Below, piece after piece: positions 1 through 7,920 of a stretch of 10,431 nt of DNA. The translations under genes and the position numbers were made by a program. The stretch covers positions 1 through 10,431 of the forward strand of contig CAMLFP010000185.1 in the NCBI GenBank assembly GCA_946479335.1, read 5' to 3'. The DNA comes from an uncultured Archangium sp. (GTDB lineage Bacteria > Myxococcota > Myxococcia > Myxococcales > Myxococcaceae). The notes under the pieces are model-generated. The model worked only from the letters and a program-made list of their open reading frames with translations, was not told where the DNA came from and ran no database searches. Each line of letters begins with the position of its first letter. Position 1 is the stretch's first letter.

Positions 1-11
1 AGCGCCGCTAA

Positions 12-860
12 GTGAGCGACTCGTCGCCTCCAGAGCCTGAACTCGAGCCGGTGACCTCCGACCTCAGCGACATGGTCGGTCAGGAGCTGGCCGCGATCAT
101 CCCCTTCTCGGCGCGCGTACAGGAGGGCTTCGGCACCTTCGGCGGCATGATGGTGATGCTGATCCGCGCGGTGCAGCGCACCTTCCGCAAGCCCGCGGCC
201 ATCGGCGAGATCGCGTACCAGGTGGTCGCCCTCGGCGCGCGCTCGCTGTCGATCGCCACGTTGACGGCGGTGTTCGCGGGCCTGGTGATGACGCTGCAGT
301 TCGCGTTCTTCATGGCGCGCTTCGGCATCCAGCACACGGTGGGCAAGGTGGTGGTGCTGACGCTGTTTCGCGAGCTGGGGCCGGTGCTGACCGCGCTGAC
401 CGTCGGGGGCCGCATCGGCTCGGGCATCACCGCGGAGCTGGGCTCGATGAAGGTGACGGAGCAGATCGACGCCATCGCCGCGCTGGGCGCCGACCCCATC
501 AAGAAGCTGGTCACCCCGCGGCTCATCGCGTGCTTCCTCGTCATGCCGGCGCTCACCGCGTTGGCCGACGTGTTCGGGCTGTTCGCCGGCGCGGTGGTGG
601 CGTCGACGCAATACGACATCCCCATGGACCAGTACTTCCGCGCGGCGATCGAGACGGCCGACCTCTTCGACTTCGGCTCCGGCATCGGCAAGAGCGCGGT
701 GTTCGGCATCATCGTGGGGCTGGTCGGTTGCTACAAAGGCTTCGAGGTCACCGGCGGCACCGAGGGCGTGGGCCGCGCGACGACCGAGACGGTGGCCATC
801 ACCTCCGTGGCGGTGTGCCTGTCTGACTTCTTCCTCACCAAGCTGTTCCTGGCCCTGTGA
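12..860 (+). CDS. mlaE: MlaE-family ABC transporter permease (phospholipid transport)
   Basis: This is the integral inner-membrane subunit of an MCE-type ABC transporter that moves phospholipids between the inner membrane and the periplasm or outer membrane. The 282-residue protein has the MlaE/YrbE family hallmark RELGP at residues 120-124, followed by the GRIGSGITAELG stretch and the TEQIDA coupling segment. Hydrophobic helices lie near residues 75-100, 105-130, 170-200 and 225-280. An acidic, proline-rich N-terminal tail of about 20 residues precedes the conserved part. The start is a GTG directly after a TAA at 9-11, which may be the stop of an upstream gene. No clear Shine-Dalgarno is visible in the 11 bases available, so the start is less certain than the family call. 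The 3' end overlaps the ATPase gene by four bases (GTGA), which indicates translational coupling. The gene symbol is by family resemblance; orthology to E. coli mlaE is inferred. Confidence 0.93.
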   Translation: MSDSSPPEPELEPVTSDLSDMVGQELAAIIPFSARVQEGFGTFGGMMVMLIRAVQRTFRKPAAIGEIAYQVVALGARSLSIATLTAVFAGLVMTLQFAFFMARFGIQHTVGKVVVLTLFRELGPVLTALTVGGRIGSGITAELGSMKVTEQIDAIAALGADPIKKLVTPRLIACFLVMPALTALADVFGLFAGAVVASTQYDIPMDQYFRAAIETADLFDFGSGIGKSAVFGIIVGLVGCYKGFEVTGGTEGVGRATTETVAITSVAVCLSDFFLTKLFLAL

Positions 861-1615
861 GCGCGCGCGAAAAAGGCGAGGCGTTGGTGCGCTGGGACGG
901 CCTCTACAAGGCCTTCGGGCCCAAGCGCGTCTTCGAAGACCTCAACCTCGAGGTGAAGAAGGGCGAGACGCTCACCATCATCGGCGGCTCCGGCAGCGGC
1001 AAGAGCGTGATGCTCAAGTGCCTCATCGGGTTGCTGTACCCCGACCAGGGCCACGTGTGGTTCGAAGATCAAGACGTCACCACGCTGGGCGAGGCCCCGC
1101 TGCGCGAGGTGCGCCGGCGCGTGGCGATGGTCTTCCAGGGCGCGGCGTTGTTCGACTCGCTCTCGGTGGGCGAGAACATCGCGTACCCGCTGCGCGAACA
1201 CCTGAAGGACGCCAGCGACGACGAGATCGCCGAGCGCGTCGCGAAGAACCTCAAGCGCGTGAACCTCCCCGGCATCGAGCAGATGAAGCCGTCTGATCTC
1301 TCGGGCGGTATGCGCAAGCGCGTGGGCCTGGCGCGCGCCATCGCCATCGAGCCGGAGGTGATCCTCTATGACGAGCCGACCACCGGCCTCGATCCGATCT
1401 CCACGCGCATCATCGACGAGCTGATCATGTCGATGAGCGAGCAGTTGGGCTGTACGTCGATCGTCGTGACCCATGACATGGACAGCGCGTTTCGCGTCAG
1501 CGACCGCATCGCCATGCTGGCGCGGCGAAAGGTCGTGGCCTCGGGTACGGTTGATGAAATGCAGGCGTCGACGGACCCCGACGTTCGGGCGTTCTTCGAC
1601 GCGAGGAAAGGTTGA
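857..1615 (+). CDS. mlaF: MlaF-family ABC transporter ATP-binding protein
   Basis: This is the cytoplasmic ATPase expected to energise the MlaE permease encoded just upstream. All nucleotide-binding motifs are intact in 252 residues: Walker A GGSGSGKS at 43-50, Q-loop Q94, signature LSGGM at 148-152, Walker B ILYDEP with D172 and E173, D-loop near 177-180, and switch histidine H206 in VVTHDM. The GAALFDSLSVGENI stretch after the Q-loop is typical of the MlaF/Ttg2A group. The GTG start overlaps the permease stop by four bases, so translation is probably coupled; there is no strong ribosome-binding site. The stop TGA at 1613-1615 is immediately followed by the MCE gene. The order permease-ATPase-MCE differs from the ATPase-first order of E. 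coli mlaFEDCB. Confidence 0.95.
   Translation: MSAREKGEALVRWDGLYKAFGPKRVFEDLNLEVKKGETLTIIGGSGSGKSVMLKCLIGLLYPDQGHVWFEDQDVTTLGEAPLREVRRRVAMVFQGAALFDSLSVGENIAYPLREHLKDASDDEIAERVAKNLKRVNLPGIEQMKPSDLSGGMRKRVGLARAIAIEPEVILYDEPTTGLDPISTRIIDELIMSMSEQLGCTSIVVTHDMDSAFRVSDRIAMLARRKVVASGTVDEMQASTDPDVRAFFDARKG
1603..1611 (+). promoter_or_regulatory. Shine-Dalgarno region of the MCE gene
   Basis: The sequence GAGGAAAGG lies inside the last codons of the ATPase gene. It stands 4 bases before a GTG at 1616 and 7 bases before an ATG at 1619. Spacing from the terminal AGG favours the ATG at 1619 as the real start, although the adjacent in-frame GTG cannot be excluded. Confidence 0.55.
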
Positions 1616-1618
1616 GTG

Positions 1619-2752
1619 ATGAGCACCCCGAACATGACCCCGGCCGAGCGAGAGAAGCGCGTCATCATCCGCGCTGGGCTCTTCATCGCGCTCGGGCTCG
1701 CGCTGGCGGGCGTCGTCGTCTTCGTCATCGGCAAGGAGCGCCGCCTCTTCGAGCAGGAGAACATCTACACGGCCGCCTTCGAGAACGTCGACGGCCTCGC
1801 GCTCGACGCGCCGGTGCGCCTCGGCGGCCTCACCGTGGGCCGCGTCGCGAAGATCAACTTCGCCGAAGACCTCCAGGACAAGCGCATCATCGTGCGCATG
1901 GAGATCAGCAACAAATACCAGGACCGTATCCGCACCGACTCGGTGGCCCGCGTCGTCGGCCGCGGCGTGCTGGGTGACAAGGCGATCGACATCTCGCTCG
2001 GCTCGGAGAAGGAGCCCAAGGTGCCCAACGGCGGCGAGCTCAAGACCGGCACCTCCGGCGACATCAGCTCGCTGCTCACCGCCGCCAGCGAGATCATCGA
2101 CAACGCGGTGGGCATCACCCGCAACTTGAAGAGCGGCGTCGAGAGCTACACCACGCCGGAGCTGACCTCCGACATCACGTCATTCATCAAGTCGGCGCGC
2201 AGCATCGCCACCACCATCGAGAAGGGCCCCGGCCCGGTGCACACGCTGATCTACGACCAGCGCACCAGCGACGATCTCAAGAACATCCTCTCGCGCACCT
2301 CGGAGGTCGTACTCCGCCTCGACAGCGCGGTGGCCAAGGTCGACACGCTGCTGGGCGACGTGAAGAACGGCGAGGGCTCGCTCCACGCGCTCATCTACGA
2401 CAAGAAGGTCGCCAACGCGGTCACGGAGCTGGGCGCCGCGGCCGACGAAGTGGCGCAGCTGATCCACGACGCGAAGACCTCGAAGGACGGCGCCGTCTAC
2501 CAACTCGTCTACGGCGACGCGAAGACGCTGCTCGCCGACCTCGGCCAGTCAGCCGCCGACATCAAGAGCATCACCGGGAAGATCAAGTCGGGTGAGGGCA
2601 CGTTGGGCGCTGTAGTGAATGACCCTTCAGTGTACGAAGACCTCAAGGAAATCCTCGGGAATATCAAGCGCAACGCCGTGCTGCGAAACCTGGTGCGCAT
2701 GTCGATCAGCAACTCCGACGAGATCGAAGCTGCAGGCAAGCAGAAGAAATGA
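1619..2752 (+). CDS. mlaD: MlaD-family MCE domain protein with repetitive C-terminal extension
   Basis: This is the substrate-binding MCE subunit of the transporter, anchored in the inner membrane with the bulk in the periplasm. A basic N-terminus precedes one transmembrane helix at about residues 15-36. The MCE domain follows at about 39-118, with the typical VDGLALDAPVRLGGLTVGRV segment. The 377-residue protein is about twice as long as E. coli MlaD (183). The extra part is helical and carries four related motifs at about residues 207, 255, 293 and 329 (VHTLIYD, LHALIYD, VYQLVYG, LGAVVND), often preceded by a KxGEG-like turn. It ends in a basic, helical NIKRNAVLRNLVR segment. Long MCE proteins of this kind are known and can form rings with a helical channel or needle; that this one does so is inference. 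Start choice: ATG 1619 rather than GTG 1616, because of ribosome-binding-site spacing. Confidence 0.92.
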   Translation: MSTPNMTPAEREKRVIIRAGLFIALGLALAGVVVFVIGKERRLFEQENIYTAAFENVDGLALDAPVRLGGLTVGRVAKINFAEDLQDKRIIVRMEISNKYQDRIRTDSVARVVGRGVLGDKAIDISLGSEKEPKVPNGGELKTGTSGDISSLLTAASEIIDNAVGITRNLKSGVESYTTPELTSDITSFIKSARSIATTIEKGPGPVHTLIYDQRTSDDLKNILSRTSEVVLRLDSAVAKVDTLLGDVKNGEGSLHALIYDKKVANAVTELGAAADEVAQLIHDAKTSKDGAVYQLVYGDAKTLLADLGQSAADIKSITGKIKSGEGTLGAVVNDPSVYEDLKEILGNIKRNAVLRNLVRMSISNSDEIEAAGKQKK

Positions 2753-2760
2753 AGTGCGCG

Positions 2761-2766
2761 TAGAAT
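2761..2766 (+). promoter_or_regulatory. possible -10 element before the hybrid kinase
   Basis: TAGAAT matches the sigma-70 -10 consensus at five of six positions and stands out as AT-rich in the 24-base gap between the MCE gene and the GTG at 2777. No convincing -35 hexamer lies 16-18 bases upstream. If used, transcription would start about three bases before the GTG, giving an almost leaderless mRNA. It could let the signalling genes be expressed separately from the transporter. Confidence 0.25.
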
Positions 2767-2776
2767 CAGGCGCGCT

Positions 2777-5700
2777 GTGTCTTCGAAGCCCGTCATCCTG
2801 TGCGTCGACGACGAGCAGAACGTGCTCGACGTGCTCACGCGCATGTTCGAGCGCCTCGCGGAGGTCGTGACCACCAACTCCGGTGAAGACGCGCTGCGCA
2901 TCCTCCGGAGCCGGCACGTCGACCTGCTGATCACCGATCAGAAGATGCCGGAGATGACCGGCATCGAGCTGGTGCGCGCCGCGCGCAAGGAGGGGCTGGA
3001 GCTCCCCACGATCCTCCTCACCGCGTACACCAACCCCAACGATCTGATCTCCGTCATCAACGAGGGGCTGGTCTTCCGCTACGTCACCAAGCCGTGGGAC
3101 TTGAACGATCTCACGATGACGGTGCGCAACGCGCTGGCCGTCGCCTCGTTGCGCCGCGAGAAAGATCGGCTCCACGAGTCGCTGCGCAAACGCGTCGAGG
3201 CGCTCAACGTGATGTACGAGGTGAGCCGGCAGAGCGCGAAGGACGCGCCCTCGCTCGAGGCCATCGTCAACCGGTTGCTCTCCACCGTCGGTCGCGTGTT
3301 GCCGCACGACCTGAGCGCGGTGCTGGTGGAGCCCGGCGACGGCGACTCGTCGTCACTGCGCATCCGCGCCAACGCGCCGGTGACCGAGACGGCGCTGCTC
3401 CACGTGCGTGACTGGGTGCTGCACGCGCACCGCAAGTCGGCGGGCGTGGTGTTGCCGGAGGAGCGCGTGGTGACCAGCGTGACCGGCGAGGTGGGCGGCG
3501 TGGCCGACGCGGTCGCCACCTTCCCCGGCGCGCTGTCGGTGCCGCTGGTCTCGGAGCGCCGCACGGTGGGCACGCTGGCGCTCTTCTCGTCGAAGCCCGA
3601 CTCGTACTCGCCTGACGACGGCGAGCTGCTCGACCTGCTGGTGAACCAGACCACCGACGCCATCACCCACGTGCGCACCGCCGAGCGCGAGGCGCGGCTG
3701 CGCGTGGAGCAGATGGTGGAGGCGATGGGCGACGGCGTGATCCTCACCGATGCGCGCGGCGGGGTGATCGTCGTCAACCGCGCGGCGCGGGAGCTGCTGC
3801 AGCTGGGCGTGCTCGACGCGCGGCCACAGCTCGAGCAGCTCACCGAGGCGCTGGGGCTCTCGCCCTTCGAGCTGGTGCGCGGGTGGGAATACGGCGGCGC
3901 GAAGACGGTGCGCGAAGAGCTGGAGCTCGACGGGCGCGCGGTGGAGCTGGTGGTGACGCCGGTCGCGGGGCCGTCGAAGGGGCTCCACGGGCTGGTGGTG
4001 GTGCTGCGCGACGTGAGCGAACAGAAGCTGCTCACCCAGCGCAAAGACGAGTTCGTGGGCATCATCAGCCACGAGCTGCGCACGCCGTTGACCAGCATCG
4101 CCGGGGCGCTCGACCTGGTGCTCAACAAGCTGGCCGGTGACGTCAACGAGAAGCAGCGGCGCTTCCTCGCGATGGCGCGCGAGTCGACGGAGCGGCTCAA
4201 CGCGCTGGTCGACGATCTGCTCGACCTCGCGAAGTTCGAGGATGGAGCGCTCAACCTCGACTTCCAGCTGCTGCGGCTCGTCGACGCGGCGCGCGCGGCC
4301 GTGGAGCGCTACGGCCCGGCGTTCGCCGAGAAGAAGATCGAGACGGTGGTCGAGGCGCCGTCGAGCGTGAAGGTGCTCGCTGACCCGAACCGCGTGGGGC
4401 AGGTGCTGAACAACCTGCTGACCAACGCGGTGAAGTTCACGCCCGAGGGCGGCACGGTGAAGGTGACGGTCGGCCAGCCCATCGACGCGCCGGGCTTCGT
4501 CGCGTTGTCGGTGTGGAACTCGGGGGAGTCGATCGCCGAGGGAGATCTCGAGCGCATCTTCGACCGCTTCGAGCAGGCGCGCTCCGCGAAGACGCGCAAC
4601 CTCCCGGGCACGGGCCTGGGGCTGTCGATCTGCAAGACCATCGTCGAGGGCCACGGCGGGCGCATCTGGGCCGAGCCGGGGCCGGGCGCGCGCTTCATCG
4701 CGGTGTTCCCCGAGGTGCCGCCGGAGACGTTGCCCGAGCCGGTGCCCAGCACCCGCGGCACGGTGTTGATCGTCGACGACGTCGTGGAGCTCTCGTGGGT
4801 GCTGAAGGCCGAGCTGCTGCAGGCGGGCTACCGGGTGTTGATCGCCAACAGCGGAGAAGACGCGCTGGCCCTCGCGCGGCGGCTGCGGCCGGAGCTGATC
4901 ACGCTCGATCACCGGCTGCCTGACATCGCGGGCCTCGAGCTGTTGGAGATCTTCCGCAATGACCCCGAGCTGCGCAGCTCGCGCGTGGTGATGCTCACCG
5001 GGTCACCGGTGCGGGAGCTCGCGATCCGCGCCGGGGCCGCGGGCGTGCTGCAGAAGCCGATCGGCCCGTCGACGCTGATCGCCGGCGTCGAGGCGGCGCT
5101 GCGCAAGCCCGACGGCGGGCGCGGCCGGGTGCTGGTGGTCGACGATGATCCCCAGATCACGGCGATCTGCGCCGAGGTGCTGGCGAACCAGGGCTTCGAC
5201 GTCGAGCGCGCAGGGTCGGTCGAGGAGGCCCGCGTCGCCATCACGCGCCGCCGCCCCGACCTGATGCTGCTCGACGTCTCGTTGCCCGACGGCGACGGGT
5301 TCCGGTTCTTCGAGGCGCTCAAGGCCGAGCGCGCGCCGAGCCCGCTGTCGGTGATCTTCATCTCCGCGCGCAGCGACACGTCGGCCAAGGTCCGCGCGCT
5401 GAAGCTGGGCGGCGACGACTACCTCACCAAGCCCTTCGACGCGCTGGAGCTCGGCGCGCGCGTCGAGTCGGTGCTGCGCCGGCGTAACGCCGAGACCAGC
5501 GCCAGCCCCACCACACAGCTCCCCGGCTCCGCCGCCATCGAGCGCGAGGTGCAGCGCCGCATTCTCGAGAAGGCCGCGTTCGCGTTCTGCTACCTCGATC
5601 TCGACAACCTGAAGGCGTTCAACGACTTCTACGGCTTCGCGAAGGCCGACGGCGTGGTGCGGCAGACCGCCGACATCTTGCGCGAGGTGGTCTCGCAGCT

Positions 5701-6058
5701 GGGCGATGGCTCGGAGTTCGTCGGCCACGTCGCAGGCGACGACTTCGTCTTCATCGTGCGGCCCGAGCAGGCCGAGCCCATCTCCCGGCGGATCATCGAG
5801 TCGTTCGATCGCATCATCCCGCTCTATTACGAGCGCGCCGATCGCGAGCGCGGCTCCATCGAGGCGGAGGATCGCTACGGCCAGCGCCGCAAGTTCCCCA
5901 TCATGAGCGTGTCGATCGCCGCGGTGATGAGCGACGGCACCGTCGACCACCCCGAGCTGGCGCGCCAGGCCGCGGAGCTGAAGAAGCGGGCCAAGGCGGT
6001 GCAGGGCAGCGTGGTGCTGTTCAGTGATCGCCCGGGTGGCGAGCGGAACATCGCGTGA
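2777..6058 (+). CDS. hybrid sensor histidine kinase, REC-GAF-PAS-HisKA-HATPase-REC-REC-GGDEF-like
   Basis: This is a 1093-residue cytoplasmic phosphorelay protein with no membrane segment. REC1 (about 5-125) has acidic pair D11/D12, phosphoacceptor D54, T82 and K105. A coiled-coil linker leads to a GAF-like region (about 150-300), assigned mainly by position and pattern, then a PAS domain (about 310-405). HisKA has H432 in SHELRTP. HATPase (about 535-650) has N550 in its N box and GTGLGL at 611-616, but its G1 box is NSGES (581-585) rather than DxGxG. REC2 has D667/D668, D711, T741 and K760; REC3 has D789-D791, D833, S863 and K885. The C-terminal GGDEF-like domain (about 910-1085) has the variant motif AGDDF at 986-990. 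The GTG start has only a weak AGG six bases upstream. The gene begins 24 bases after the MCE gene and overlaps the next kinase gene. No DNA-binding output domain is present, so output is by phosphotransfer or through the GGDEF-like domain. Confidence 0.93.
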   Translation: MSSKPVILCVDDEQNVLDVLTRMFERLAEVVTTNSGEDALRILRSRHVDLLITDQKMPEMTGIELVRAARKEGLELPTILLTAYTNPNDLISVINEGLVFRYVTKPWDLNDLTMTVRNALAVASLRREKDRLHESLRKRVEALNVMYEVSRQSAKDAPSLEAIVNRLLSTVGRVLPHDLSAVLVEPGDGDSSSLRIRANAPVTETALLHVRDWVLHAHRKSAGVVLPEERVVTSVTGEVGGVADAVATFPGALSVPLVSERRTVGTLALFSSKPDSYSPDDGELLDLLVNQTTDAITHVRTAEREARLRVEQMVEAMGDGVILTDARGGVIVVNRAARELLQLGVLDARPQLEQLTEALGLSPFELVRGWEYGGAKTVREELELDGRAVELVVTPVAGPSKGLHGLVVVLRDVSEQKLLTQRKDEFVGIISHELRTPLTSIAGALDLVLNKLAGDVNEKQRRFLAMARESTERLNALVDDLLDLAKFEDGALNLDFQLLRLVDAARAAVERYGPAFAEKKIETVVEAPSSVKVLADPNRVGQVLNNLLTNAVKFTPEGGTVKVTVGQPIDAPGFVALSVWNSGESIAEGDLERIFDRFEQARSAKTRNLPGTGLGLSICKTIVEGHGGRIWAEPGPGARFIAVFPEVPPETLPEPVPSTRGTVLIVDDVVELSWVLKAELLQAGYRVLIANSGEDALALARRLRPELITLDHRLPDIAGLELLEIFRNDPELRSSRVVMLTGSPVRELAIRAGAAGVLQKPIGPSTLIAGVEAALRKPDGGRGRVLVVDDDPQITAICAEVLANQGFDVERAGSVEEARVAITRRRPDLMLLDVSLPDGDGFRFFEALKAERAPSPLSVIFISARSDTSAKVRALKLGGDDYLTKPFDALELGARVESVLRRRNAETSASPTTQLPGSAAIEREVQRRILEKAAFAFCYLDLDNLKAFNDFYGFAKADGVVRQTADILREVVSQLGDGSEFVGHVAGDDFVFIVRPEQAEPISRRIIESFDRIIPLYYERADRERGSIEAEDRYGQRRKFPIMSVSIAAVMSDGTVDHPELARQAAELKKRAKAVQGSVVLFSDRPGGERNIA

Positions 6059-7920
6059 TGCGGCTCTCGCAGAAGCTGCTGCTCTTCGTGTTGGCCGCGG
6101 CGGTGGTGCCGCTCGCGTTCGCCGGCTTCTGGTTGCTGCGTGAAGCGGAGCGCGAGCTGGGCACGCGCCTCGAGCGCGAACAGCGCGCGTTGGCAGTGGC
6201 CGCCGCGGAAAGCGCTGGCACCCAGTTGGCCTCCTCGCTCGAGTCACTCGCGCAGTCGGCGGCGCTCATCGAGTGGACGAAGGTCTCCCCGGAGGAGGCG
6301 GTCGGTGGGCTTCAATTGCTCGCGTCGCAATCTCCGGCGGTGGTGACGGCCGCGCTGCACGCGCCCGCGCGCCCTGAGCTCGACGCCTTCATCGGCCCGC
6401 GCGACGAGCGCCCCCAGGTGACGGTGACGCGCGAGAAGCTGCTCTCGCTGCTGCCGCTCTCGACGCTCGGCGCGTATGGCGAACCCGGCCAACTGGCGCT
6501 GGGCCCCGCGCAAGACAGCGTCGCCGGCCCGTGGATGCCCGCCGCGATCCAGGTGGGCCCGCGCGGCCCCGACGCGCCGATGGTGGTGCTGGGGCTGACG
6601 CTCAAGGTGCTCTCGACGTGGCTCTACACGCACGCGCCGCCCTCCACGACCATGGAGCTGGTCGACGCCGATGGCCGCGTGATCGCCAGCAGCGTGGTCG
6701 CCGCGCCGTTGGAGAAGCTCGAGGCCTCGCGCCTGGCGGCGTTGCAGAGCACCTTCTCGCTGACGCCCACCGAGCAGATCGCGACCGAGAAGGTGCCCGG
6801 GAAGCTGGGGCTGACCGCGGTGGTGTCGGTGCCGCTCGCGGAGGCGCGCGCGCCGGTGAACTCGTTGCGGCGCAGCGTGCTCGGCGGCATGGGCCTCACC
6901 GTGCTGCTGCTGATCCTCGTCTCGGTGCTCTTCGCGGGGCGGCTCGCCGAGCGGCTCCACGAGCTCGCTTCGGTCGCGGAGGCGTTCGGGCGCGGAGAGC
7001 TCGGCCAGCGCGTGCAGCTGCGCGGAGGCGACGAACTCACGCAGGTCGGCACCACCTTCAACGTCATGGGTGCGGAGTTGGAGTCGTCTCGCGCGCGCCT
7101 GTTGACGTGGAACGACGAACTCAAGCGCCGGGTCGACGAAGCGACCGCATCGCTGCGTGCGGCGCAGGCCCAGTTGCTCGAGGCGCAGAAGCTGGCGGCC
7201 ATCGGTCAGCTCGGCGCGGGCGTCGCGCATGAGATCAACAACCCGCTGGTGGGCATCCTCGGCAACGCGCAGTTGCTGCTGATGGACGCGAAGGAAGACG
7301 ACGACAACTTCTCGCTCCTCAAGCAGATCGAGGAGAGCGCGCAGCGCTGCCGGGAGATCACCCAGCAGTTGCTCCGCTTCTCGCAGAAGCGCGGCGAGGT
7401 CTCGCTCGCGCCGATGGACCTCTCCGCCCTCGTGAATCGCGTCGTGACCATCGAGCGCGGGCGCGACCCGGCGGTGCAGGTCGACGCCACGCTGCCCCCG
7501 ACCCCCGTGCGCATCGATGGAGACTCGGAGCAGCTGGAGCAGGTGCTCGCGCAGCTCTGCGTCAACGCGCGCACCGCGATGAAGTCAGCGCCGCACAGGC
7601 AGCTCACCTTCGCGCTCGTGGAGACCGAGGGTGGCGCAACGCTGACCGTGACCGACACCGGGAAGGGAATCCCCCCCGAGAACCTGGCGCGCGTCTTCGA
7701 GCCGTTCTTCACCACCAAAGACGTGTGGACCAACATCGGCCTCGGCCTCGCCGTCGCCTACCGCGTGATGCAGGAGCACGAGGGCCGCATCGACGTCGCC
7801 AGCGAGCCGGGGAAGGGCGCCTGCTTCACGCTGACCTTCAAGGCCGCGGGCACGACGAAGAAGAAGACCGCGGGCACGGCGATCGACGTCGGCGGTCAGG
7901 GCAAGGGCATCACCGGGTGA
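6058..7920 (+). CDS. membrane-bound sensor histidine kinase (Cache-like sensor, HAMP, HisKA, HATPase)
   Basis: This 620-residue transmembrane kinase has TM1 at about 7-27 and TM2 at about 274-296. They flank a periplasmic sensor of about 245 residues. The sensor contains a MELVDADGRVIASS stretch typical of Cache folds, so a Cache-like sensor is likely but its ligand is unknown. A HAMP domain (about 297-350) and a coiled coil lead to HisKA with phosphorylatable H391 in AHEINNP, the NtrB/ZraS-type H-box. The HATPase has N503 in its N box, DTGKGI at 533-538, EPFFTTK, and IGLGL at 560-564. It has no receiver domain, so it needs a partner; the receivers of the upstream hybrid kinase are obvious candidates. 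ATG 6058 shares a base with the preceding TGA (TGATG); an in-frame GTG at 6055 would give a four-base overlap instead. The C-terminus ends in a lysine- and glycine-rich tail. Confidence 0.93.
   Translation: MRLSQKLLLFVLAAAVVPLAFAGFWLLREAERELGTRLEREQRALAVAAAESAGTQLASSLESLAQSAALIEWTKVSPEEAVGGLQLLASQSPAVVTAALHAPARPELDAFIGPRDERPQVTVTREKLLSLLPLSTLGAYGEPGQLALGPAQDSVAGPWMPAAIQVGPRGPDAPMVVLGLTLKVLSTWLYTHAPPSTTMELVDADGRVIASSVVAAPLEKLEASRLAALQSTFSLTPTEQIATEKVPGKLGLTAVVSVPLAEARAPVNSLRRSVLGGMGLTVLLLILVSVLFAGRLAERLHELASVAEAFGRGELGQRVQLRGGDELTQVGTTFNVMGAELESSRARLLTWNDELKRRVDEATASLRAAQAQLLEAQKLAAIGQLGAGVAHEINNPLVGILGNAQLLLMDAKEDDDNFSLLKQIEESAQRCREITQQLLRFSQKRGEVSLAPMDLSALVNRVVTIERGRDPAVQVDATLPPTPVRIDGDSEQLEQVLAQLCVNARTAMKSAPHRQLTFALVETEGGATLTVTDTGKGIPPENLARVFEPFFTTKDVWTNIGLGLAVAYRVMQEHEGRIDVASEPGKGACFTLTFKAAGTTKKKTAGTAIDVGGQGKGITG

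Noticed and set aside
1..11. Possible 3' end of an upstream gene
   Set aside because: A TAA at 9-11 or TGA at 13-15 could end an upstream reading frame, but 11 bases are too few to support a gene call.
3353..4912. A 519-codon open frame antisense to the hybrid kinase
   Set aside because: It lies opposite a gene with clear domains. Its composition (very rich in Arg, His, Leu, Ala, Gln) is what an antisense frame of GC-rich coding DNA gives, and no domain is recognisable.
5003..6247. A 414-codon antisense open frame across the hybrid kinase 3' end and the next gene
   Set aside because: Same composition artefact; it crosses two well-supported genes and shows no motif.
6244..7230. A 328-codon antisense open frame opposite the membrane kinase
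   Set aside because: It is dominated by Arg, His and Leu with no conserved motif, and it opposes a kinase with intact sensor, HAMP and HisKA signatures.
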